Shown piece by piece: positions 1-9,200 of a stretch of 37,847 nt of DNA (the stretch's first letter is position 1; the number at the start of each line of letters is the position of its first letter). The translations under genes were made by a program, and so were the position numbers. Below the pieces are notes generated by a model that saw only the letters and a program-made list of their open reading frames with translations, made no database searches and had not been told where the DNA came from. The stretch is from positions 1 through 37,847 of the forward strand of contig CANFSD010000002.1 in the NCBI GenBank assembly GCA_947449515.1. The letters are read 5' to 3'. Source of the stretch: Bacteroidota bacterium (GTDB lineage Bacteria > Bacteroidota > Bacteroidia > UKL13-3).

Positions 1-323
1 ATGGCATAGGTATCTACATCTGTAACAAAACTATTGGCAATATTGGCTAAAGAATACAATAGGATCGAACCAAAAAGCACATAAACCCTGCCATGGTAAT
101 CTGCAATAATGCCACTTAATACACCGCCCACCATCATGCCCAGCATTTGGATGGCCAAGAGGTTTTCGCCAATATGTGTAAGCTCTGCGCCACTTAAGCC
201 TAAATCTTTTAAGCTTGGAATTCTGTATATGTTGAAAAGAAACAAATCAAAGGCATCTACAAAGAAACCAAGGCCTGCGGCTAAAACAGCAAGGTTAAAC
301 GGACTTTTATAAAGATTTGACAC
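1..323 (-). CDS. MFS transporter, N-terminal part (runs off the window edge)
   Basis: Reading the minus strand from a GTG at 323 gives an open frame of 107 codons that continues past position 1. It begins VSNLYKSPFNLAVLAAGLG, a short cytoplasmic lead followed by a first membrane helix with acidic residues (GFFVDAFDLF), as in sugar and organic-acid porters of the major facilitator superfamily. The segment GIIADYHGR at about residues 77-85 is the conserved MFS motif A of the loop between helices 2 and 3, followed by a third helix (VLFGSILLYSLAN). GTG is the first usable start after an in-frame TAG just upstream. It lies downstream of the histidine kinase but is separated from it by a terminator, so it is probably its own unit. 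The substrate cannot be told from the N-terminus. Confidence 0.82.
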   Translation of the reverse strand, partial: MSNLYKSPFNLAVLAAGLGFFVDAFDLFLFNIYRIPSLKDLGLSGAELTHIGENLLAIQMLGMMVGGVLSGIIADYHGRVYVLFGSILLYSLANIANSFVTDVDTYA

Positions 324-397
324 GGTACTTATTTTTTTTGAATGCTAAAAAACAAATAAAAATAAAAAGCACTGAGTAAGCAACTTATTTAAAACAG

Positions 398-442
398 ATA
401 ACCCGAACAAAAGTAATTTTACAAATACTTTGTTCGGGTTAT
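398..442 (-). terminator. Hairpin terminator after the histidine kinase gene
   Basis: Arms 398-415 and 426-442 are inverted repeats (ATAACCCGAACAAA... and its complement) with one bulged base and a 10-nt loop. The hairpin lies 35 bp past the stop of the histidine kinase. The downstream U-tract on the minus strand is short (UGUUUUAAAU), so termination may be only moderate. The stem is nearly symmetrical, so it could work on either strand. Confidence 0.6.
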
Positions 443-476
443 AAGGGAGGATTAAAGTTATTTTAAATTTAGGTGC

Positions 477-3131
477 TTAACTTGTTAGTGCTTTTAGGAT
501 CACCCTACTAAGTGTTGTAAATTCAAAGGGTTTCAATACAAAATCTGTCATGCCAGCTTCAAATGCCTCACTTTCAATGGTGCCTTCATTGGCTGCAGAA
601 ATAGCAATAATTGGAATGTTTTTTAATAGGGGGTTTTCTAATTTCCTAATTTCCTTGGTACAGGTAATGCCATCCATTACGGGCATTTGTAAGTCCATTA
701 AGATGAAATCAAAAGGATGTTTTTTAATTAAATCAAGTGCTATTTCGCCATTATGCGCATGCATAAATTCACAGCCTATGCTTTTCAGGTAACGCTTAAT
801 TAACATGGCATTGATTTCCATGTCTTCAACAATAAGTGCTTTTCTACCATTCAATTTATCTACCTCATTTGATTTAGAAACCTTGACATCGCTTGGTGTT
901 TCTCTTTTTAAGATTAGGTCAAAATAAATATCTGTTCCTTGGTCTATTTCAGAATCAATTTTTAGAATGCCACCCAAGCCTTCTACCAATTTATTGCTTA
1001 TGGTTAAACCCAAGCCTATGCCATGTTTTTCGCGGAGGTTCGACATGTCTGCTTGTTCAAAGGCTTGGAAAATTTGTTTCTTGTTTTCAACATTTATACC
1101 TGTTCCGGTATCACTTATTTTAAACCTAAAAGTATCTGCATTTGCACCAACTTCAATTCTTTTAATATGCAAAGTTACTTGTCCTTTATCGGTGAATTTT
1201 ATGGCATTGGAAAGCAAATTTTGAATTACCTGTTTTATTTTAGCTTCATCAGATAGGTAGTTTCCGGTTCGTTCGGGCTCCACATTGGTAATAAATTCAA
1301 TGCCTTTTTGTTTTGCTTCTGCTGCAAAAGCAGCTTCTAATTCTTTAACAATGGCATTGATTTCAAATCTTTCATTTTGATAATGAATTTCGCCTCTTTC
1401 TATTTTATCATAATCCAATACCGAATTAAGTAAATTAATTAAATGTTGAGATTGGGCTTTTAATACCTCTACTTGTTCTTTATGACCTTCGGATAAAAAT
1501 TTATCTGCCAATAGAAGATTACTAACACCATTTATCGCATGCAAAGGGGTTCTAATTTCATGACTGATATTGCGCACAAAATTTGTTTTAGAATGAAGGG
1601 CTAATTTTTGGCGGTTAAGGGCCTCATATTGTAATTTATTTTGTAGCTGTTGTTTTTCAAAAGCGTTGGCCAAGGCATCTTTTTGTACTTGTTCTGTTTT
1701 GAGTGTTAGTTCTACCAAATCCCTGTTTTTCTTTTCCAGTTTGTATTTGTAATAGAAATAAATGGACAATACCCCAACTAGCAATACAAAAGCAATAGAA
1801 AACAATATACTTTTTGTTGCAGCTTGGTCTTTTGAAAGCGCTTCTTGCTCTAATATTTTAATTTCTTTTTCTTGAATTTGACTTTGGTAAATAGCTTGGG
1901 AGTTATTTACAATATCATTCTCGTTTTGGTTTGCAAAGGAGTCTAAAAAATGAAAGGCATAATGAAGTAGTTTATCGGCAGAGTCTTTTTTACCAAGGTT
2001 TAAATAGGCAAATCCAAGTTCTTTGTAATAATTAGATTTATCGTCTAACCTCACCATAGTATCATGCGGTGCCAGCAATTTTTGTAAGGCTAATACTTGA
2101 TGGTAATAGCCATTTTCATTTAAGAAATTGGTATAACATCCTGCTTGGTGAAACAAATTGGGAGAATTGTTTTCAATGCAATACTTTATTATTTCTTTAT
2201 ATAAAATGGAGGCCTTATTTGGTTGCTTAATAACAGTATAGAGTTGTGCCAGGTTTTGTTTGATAATAGCAGCTACCTCATAATCTTGAAAGGCCTTAGC
2301 CCCTTCAAGAGCCTCCAAGAAGTCTTTTTCAGCACTGGCATAAATACCTTGTCTGGCATCACAAATTCCAAGGTTCATGGTGGCCAAATAATAATTGGCC
2401 ATATCTCCTACTTCCTTGAATGTTTTTTGTCCATCAATAAACAGTTTTCTTGCAAAATTAAATTTACCCTTATTTACATAGGTATTACCCAAATTGAGTT
2501 TGGCTACAGCTAATTCAAAATCATTTGGCCTATTAAGAGCCGTTAGGATTTTTATGGCATTAAGCAAATAAAGAACAGATGAGCTTTCGTTGCCTAATTC
2601 ATTAAAGTTTGTTGCCATGTCTGAATATACAGCGGCAATACCTACTTTTATATCATATTTAAGCGCAATTTTTAATGCACCTTCAAGTGTTTTAATGGCT
2701 AAAGGATAATTGGCCTGTTTGCGGTAAATAATAGCAATATTTTTGATGGCAATTACCTTTTTTAATGAATTTGGTAACGCATGCTGTTCACTAAGGATAA
2801 GGTATTTTAAAGAACTGTCATTGTTATTGGTAACCCCATAAAATACTCCAATATTTCTATAGGCAAGGAATAAGGCAGAATCAGGACTATTGCTTGGAAT
2901 TAATTTTAATTTTTCTATTTCATTTTCTATTTCCTGGGGGGCAGTAAATATTTTTTTATAGTTAGAATCTGCCAATTGACCCGTATAAATCATTTGTTGG
3001 CTTTGGGCAAAACTGCTGTTTGATGTAAAGAGAATGAGGCAGAGGTAAATAATTAGGCCTCTGCTTAAATTGAAAACGCGCAGGTTAAAATTACCAAAGA
3101 CGCAATTCAAGATTTGATTATTGAAATTCAT
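477..3131 (-). CDS. Hybrid sensor histidine kinase with N-terminal TPR sensor region and C-terminal receiver
   Basis: This 884-aa protein has a hydrophobic N-terminus ending near residue 43 (signal peptide, ...SSFAQ). About 350 residues of TPR-like helical repeats follow (for example around residues 125-300). A single membrane helix lies at about 441-463, then a coiled coil and a HisKA domain with the phospho-accepting His in HEIRTPL (about residue 525). The ATPase domain has its N box (QNLLSNAIKF), G1 (DTGTGI) and G2 (GIGLGL). A C-terminal receiver has acidic residues in VEDMEIN, the phospho-Asp in LMDLQMP (about 813) and the conserved Lys in LKPF. The TPR region should be periplasmic. The receiver is the last domain and no DNA-binding output is fused, so a separate phosphotransfer protein or regulator must act downstream; none is in the window. 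The stimulus is unknown. Confidence 0.93.
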   Translation of the reverse strand: MNFNNQILNCVFGNFNLRVFNLSRGLIIYLCLILFTSNSSFAQSQQMIYTGQLADSNYKKIFTAPQEIENEIEKLKLIPSNSPDSALFLAYRNIGVFYGVTNNNDSSLKYLILSEQHALPNSLKKVIAIKNIAIIYRKQANYPLAIKTLEGALKIALKYDIKVGIAAVYSDMATNFNELGNESSSVLYLLNAIKILTALNRPNDFELAVAKLNLGNTYVNKGKFNFARKLFIDGQKTFKEVGDMANYYLATMNLGICDARQGIYASAEKDFLEALEGAKAFQDYEVAAIIKQNLAQLYTVIKQPNKASILYKEIIKYCIENNSPNLFHQAGCYTNFLNENGYYHQVLALQKLLAPHDTMVRLDDKSNYYKELGFAYLNLGKKDSADKLLHYAFHFLDSFANQNENDIVNNSQAIYQSQIQEKEIKILEQEALSKDQAATKSILFSIAFVLLVGVLSIYFYYKYKLEKKNRDLVELTLKTEQVQKDALANAFEKQQLQNKLQYEALNRQKLALHSKTNFVRNISHEIRTPLHAINGVSNLLLADKFLSEGHKEQVEVLKAQSQHLINLLNSVLDYDKIERGEIHYQNERFEINAIVKELEAAFAAEAKQKGIEFITNVEPERTGNYLSDEAKIKQVIQNLLSNAIKFTDKGQVTLHIKRIEVGANADTFRFKISDTGTGINVENKKQIFQAFEQADMSNLREKHGIGLGLTISNKLVEGLGGILKIDSEIDQGTDIYFDLILKRETPSDVKVSKSNEVDKLNGRKALIVEDMEINAMLIKRYLKSIGCEFMHAHNGEIALDLIKKHPFDFILMDLQMPVMDGITCTKEIRKLENPLLKNIPIIAISAANEGTIESEAFEAGMTDFVLKPFEFTTLSRVILKALTS

Positions 3132-3169
3132 TTTTTAGGGCGGTATTTATTATTACAAATAATTATATG

Positions 3170-3177
3170 CAAATGTA
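3170..3177 (-). promoter_or_regulatory. Candidate -7 box for the histidine kinase
   Basis: The minus strand reads TACATTTG, a full match to the Bacteroidota -7 consensus TAnnTTTG. It would give a leader of about 33 nt before the ATG at 3131. No well-spaced -33 TTTG is visible, so this is a half-supported call. Confidence 0.35.
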
Positions 3178-3245
3178 TATAAACTGCCCAAATTTGCAGC
3201 TATGTATTTTTAAAACTTCTTAGAACCACGCGCGTTAACCTTGTT

Positions 3246-6200
3246 TTAACGTTTTATCAATTTGAATACATTTTTATATGTGGGCGACTCAATACATATA
3301 AAATATATACCAGGATTAAGGGTTAAAAAAACAGCATTTTGGGCAGCTGTTTTTTGAAGGCTTGGGTTTAGCTGTAGGTCTATAATCCCAAATCTATTGA
3401 GGCCTTCTTCAAGCAGTATATTTTTCTCATAAAGCAATTCACCACTTATAGAAAACAAACTCATTTTACTACTCTGCTTGAAGTTTGACTTAATTTCAAT
3501 ATGAGCGATATCTGTAAATGGGTTCGGATAAATACTGGTTTGTTCTTCATTGTTATTTTCATTTATCAATTGAATCGTTTTGGAATAAACATAGCTGCCA
3601 TCAAAATCTATCATTTTTAAGCGGTAATAAATAGTTGCTATGCCATTTGTAAAAATACCTTTATCTAAATATTGGTAGTGTTTAATTGTTTCACTGTTTC
3701 CTGCGGCTTGAAGAATAGAAATTGTTTCAAATTTCTTTCCATCCAAAGAACGCTCTAATTCAAAATTTGAACAATTAACTTCACTTGAAGTATGCCAATT
3801 AACTTCTGCATTTGCCTCCAATTTGTTGCCTGTAAAATTTAATAAAGTAACAGGTAAACTTCCGCCACTTCCAACCCCAAAAAGCGAGAAATTTGTCAAA
3901 CTACTAACCGTTTTTGTATACGGATTAATTCCAGTTGCCGCGGCAGCTAAGCCTGGAGTCCAAGCGCTTCCGGTATAACGTGCCATATAACAATTGCTCC
4001 TTGTAAAACCACTTAATTCATCTTGTAAATTCCATTGCAAGCTGATACTTGCATTACTGCCACCTGTTACGCCTTCATTAATAGCCCAACTTAAGTTAAC
4101 AACATTGCTATTTAATGCTGTTCCACTTGGAACCAAAAGTGCATTGTATATTAAATTTACGCCACTCATTACCCTTACCTTAAATTCGTCCATGGCGCCT
4201 AAATTGGTTATGCTGGCAGGTGTGTAGGAGTTACTGTTCGAACCTACCGGGAACAATACATTGGAAGACCTTCCACCGGATCCTATATTTTGAATGTTTA
4301 AGGTGCCTAGGCCTGTTGTGGCAATATATTTTGAGGCATTGCTTCCTGTTATGCTCGAACCAGTTCCAAGCAGGGTTAAATCATAGGTACCAATATCTAA
4401 AATTCCATTTAAGAAATTGAGTGTACCCAAAATATTTGTACTTGCGCCAAGTTTTGCACCGTTGCTATTATTAAGGGTTAAATTGTAATAAGTAATGCCT
4501 GGAATAATTTGTTGGCCGCCGCCAGTAAAACTTACCATTCCACTTGTGTTTATCATACTTCCAAGAATTGCTACTTGTCCATAGATACTTAAAGCAGATG
4601 CCACATTATTAAGGGTTAAACTTGCCCCAGTAGCAATGGTTAAATTATTACACAAACGACCACCATCAATAATTATTGGTAAATTTGTTACATTGTTTAT
4701 GAGTACATCTGTAGTTGCCGTTGGAATTACACCACAACTCCAATTCAATGGATTTCCCCAATTAGTATTGTTTACTCCAGTCCATATATTGGTATTAGAA
4801 ACGGATAGCGTAACTACATTGGAAACCACTGCCGGCAAGCATGCGCCAGTAAAAATGCAACGGTATTGGTAATTGTTCATGCTTGCTCCTGCATTGCTAA
4901 TGGTCAATTGGTTCGTCTTAACTCCCGCATAAATGGCATTGTTAACAAGTGCGCTCCATCCGCTCCCTCTGTTTTCTTCCCATTGGTAAATATTTCCATA
5001 GCCACTGGTGCTTATAGTAAACTGCGCAGTTGCGGGTCCGCAACTTATGCTAACCGAGTTTGGTTGACTTACAATGCTTGCGCTACCTGTAGATGTTGTA
5101 AATTCAATTGAACCGATATCTGGGGTCATGCTGCGTGTTGCATTGTTGTAATCGTTGTTTATTGGCGTATACGCACCATTATTTGAAACCCTGCAGGCGT
5201 TTGTACTTAAATCTCCATTGAGGTACAATGGGAAAAAGTTGCTTATATTTAATTGGCTTGAAGTATTGTATAAATTATTGAGTGGATTACCAGCAATTGA
5301 ATTCCAGGAAGCAATTGTTTTAGGTGTACCTAATGGGTATTCAACACATGCACTTGCAAGAGGAGAAACCAATAAATTATAATCGTTGATGATGTTTGAA
5401 TTAAAATTAGCGGTCAAGGCATAGTGCGAGCCGGGCGCATTTCTTTCGTTAAAAAGAATATTATTTTTTAATAAAACAGAGGCAGTTGCAACAGTAGTAT
5501 TTCTATAAAATGCACTGCTATTGTTTGCGTTGCTAGCGGTTCCACCAATGTAAACACTATTATGGTAAAATGTATTTAAGCCTCCTCCTGTATATACCTC
5601 AATGCCTCGTATTCTAGGTTGTGTGCCAATAACAGAGGAGCGAATACTAATTTGGTTATTGGCATAATTTGCATTACCCGCAGCAGAAATATATAATCCT
5701 CTAATGATTGGGCTGCTACCACCAATTGTTGTACCCTCTGCAGATAAATTATAAATACGATTTCTATGAATATTACTGTTACTAAGCGCGCTGGTAATTG
5801 TTATTCCGCTCACACATACACTGGCATTATTACTGAGATTTTTGAGATTATATACGAGGTTATTTTCAATATTATTGCCTGCAGTATTTGCGGCAAACCT
5901 AATGCCATTACAACTGTAATCTGGTGAGGTAATATTGGTCATAAAACTGGTAATATCCCTCACAGTATTGCCCGTAATGTCTGATACACCAGCTTCAATA
6001 CTCATACCAATGCTAAATCCAGACCCATAACTACAGATGTTAGAAACCGTATTGTTATTTAAACTAATATTAGCTGCACTTAAATTTCTAATTCCGTAAA
6101 AGTCGCCATTGCACGAAATGGTATCAAAAGCATCTAAAGTAAATGCAGCACCACCTATGGTGTTTTTATCTAAATTAACATTGCCACTTGCAACATAAAT

Positions 6201-9200
6201 ACCGGTAAAATTAGAGATTGTACTGATGCCAAAATTGCTTATTTGATTGTTTCTAATAATAGAGGTTCCATTGCTACCTCCACCAAAGTAGATACCCCAA
6301 AAAGTTGCAGCATTATTATAAGGCGCTAATGCTCTAACCCTGTTGCAACCACCAATTGAATTGTTTTGAAGGGTTATGTTATTTAAGTTATTGTAAACAT
6401 AAATACCATAAACTGCGCCAGTATGTGATATGCCTGGGCTACTATAAATAGCATTATTAGATAGTATATGTCCACTGCCCGAACCAATCAGAATATTATA
6501 ATGTGCAGCACGTGATGTAGTTTGATAAATACTGTTTCCTTTTGTTGAATCATTTGGATCGCCCAAATAAATATTACTACCTACATTGGCAATGTATATT
6601 CCGTAATTTACAAAATCACTTATTGTATTTGAAACTAAACTGGAATTGGAAATGTTTCCAGCAGCCGAATTAATTAAAATTGCCGTTGACGGTGCATTGG
6701 TATTACTATTGTCTGCTGGTCTAATTACACAATTTGAAATTTGATTTCCGGCGCTGCTACCAGTAATGGTATTGGTGTTTAATACAAGTGTTGCATAAGA
6801 GGTTGAGGCTGCGTTTGATTCAATTATGCAATTGCGTATGGTGTCATTATTGGCGTTTAGTAATTGTAGAGCAGGGGCGGTTGTTGCAGATGGCGTAGTT
6901 CCAATTTTGTTCTTGATAATTAAATTTTTGGAGGCGCCTCCGTCTATGCATAAACCTTTTGCGCCATTAATGGCAATTAATCCTGTTCCACCAGTTACCA
7001 AAGAGCCGCTGAGTGTTCTTTGTGTATTGTCTGGTTTAATCAATAAATTAAAAACCCCCATTCCAGCATTGGTCAATGCAAATGTGCCGGGCTCTGTAAT
7101 ATCAGATACAATGGTTGCAACTGTGTTAGCAGACAGGGTGCTGTTGTTTATGCTAGTAAATAATCCCCCAGCTCCTGTTAAGGTGGTATAGGTTTGACCA
7201 GTGCCAACTAAAATTGTGTTTGGCAATGCGTTTACTATGGCATAAGAAAAGGGCGTATTTGGCGCGCTTACCTGCGCATTTACACTGCTGTGGTTTGCGC
7301 CAGGAAAAGGGTTAAAGGAGATATTGCTTACCGGTGCAGAATCTTGTGCAACAATATAATATTGAAACTGTTGTCCAAGCGCTCCAGGTCCTGTAGTTGT
7401 ATAATCAATCACAAAATTCCAAGTTCCATTTATGGTAGTTCCCGATGTTAAAACACCCGTATTGCTAAACCAAGAAGTGGCAGTTGGAAGAATTCTTCGG
7501 TACCAAATTCTTGGTTGTAAAGAAGCTGAATTTCGAATTCCTGTTCCAATATCAGAAATTCTTACGCTTAATGTTCTATTGCCAGTGGAGGTGGTATTAT
7601 TAAGTGGTGTATAGGTTATAGTTGGAGGAAACAAATCAACAGGCATATAATTTCCAGCACTGGCACCAATGTCAACAGGGGAGTTGTTGGCTCTTATGTT
7701 TCCTTCATAATCTTCGCTAATAGTATTCAATGGAGTACCTGCTGCTTCTGCTGGTGTAGGGCTTTGAACCTTTAAATTAATACTTACTGAACCACTATTT
7801 GGTGAAACAAAATTTGGATTGCCTAATCCTGAATTATAATCATTAAAGGTTGCAGTTCTCCAATTGTTCATGATTAAATAATCAGTACTTCCATACCTTC
7901 CTATTACACCTCCAACACCTGGTGCATAGTAGATATTGTAATTCATATTTAAACCCGTAATTGTTCCAGTACTTAAAAATATTGCATAGTTTTTTCCTGA
8001 ACCAAGTGTATTACTTCTAATATTGGAAAAAATATTGTTTGCAATGGTTCTGGTGCCAGTGCTACCAACAGAATTATAAAATGCATAGCTGTTGTTAAAG
8101 CCAGCGCTTATTACAGTTCCACCTATATGCACTGTATTATGTAAATAGGCATTTGCATTTCCAGCATCGTTAATACCAATAAAATTATGGTTGGCATCAA
8201 TGCTAGCGCCAATGGTATCAATGCCTAAGCGCACCCTGTTATTATAAACAGCAACGCCACTACTTCCATTATAAATTCCGTTGATAATAGCTGGACCAGT
8301 ACTATTTGAAGAAATGCCATGAACAAAATTATTGGCCAATACATTGGTACCGGCACTTGTTCCAGCATAATAAATTCCTGTTGCAGCGCTTGCTAAAATT
8401 GTATTGGTAGCAAATAATCCAAAAACTGTATTGTTAGCGCATGTTTGGTTCAAACCACTCGCATTGTGCAAAATACCTATGATTGGAGCGTTAATTCCTG
8501 TTGTTACAGATGAGCCTGCGTAACTCAAATTAAAAATGTTATTACTACTTAAAGTAACAGTTCCAGTGGCATTTAAATATATGCCATTTATTCGACTGGT
8601 ACTAGAGGTGCTTGGTGAAGAAAGATTTGCAATATTATTTCCTGTAATGGTATTGGTTGGAGAACCTGGCGAAACATTAATTCCAATGATACTTTGTGCA
8701 CTTGAATCACAAATGCTATTAGGAGTAATTAAGCTTCCAATTAAATTGTCGCTTATTATTAATTCTGGTAAAGTAGCGGCAATGTTAATACCTTTAAATT
8801 GTGTTATACCTGTTCCTTCTATAGATATTGCACCAATGGTATTTGCAGTAATTTCAACAGTACCATAAGCAGTTCCACCACTTAAATAAATGGGCGAAAA
8901 TAGGCCATTGGCAGCATTGCTTTTGTAAATAATACTATTGGTTCCAGTGGTATTTCCAATTGTATTTCCGCTTATACTAAATTCGCCATTTGCTAAATAA
9001 AGGATTGAATTGGTAGATGAATTTAAATCTAAATTTATGTTTTGAAATACATTGGCTTGTACCAGGCATGTTGCTGTATTTGCTAAGTTCAAATTTAGAA
9101 ACGAAACAGTTCCAGATCCATTGTATGCGGTAGCATTTCCGCCACACATTGCTTGGGATCCACCTATATAATTTCCGTACAAAGTATAATTGGAGCCACT

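Noticed and set aside
3233..3251. CGTTAA...TTAACG hairpin at the stop codon of the giant beta-helix gene
   Set aside because: The stem is only 6 bp with no U-tract after it on the minus strand. It is too weak to call a terminator.
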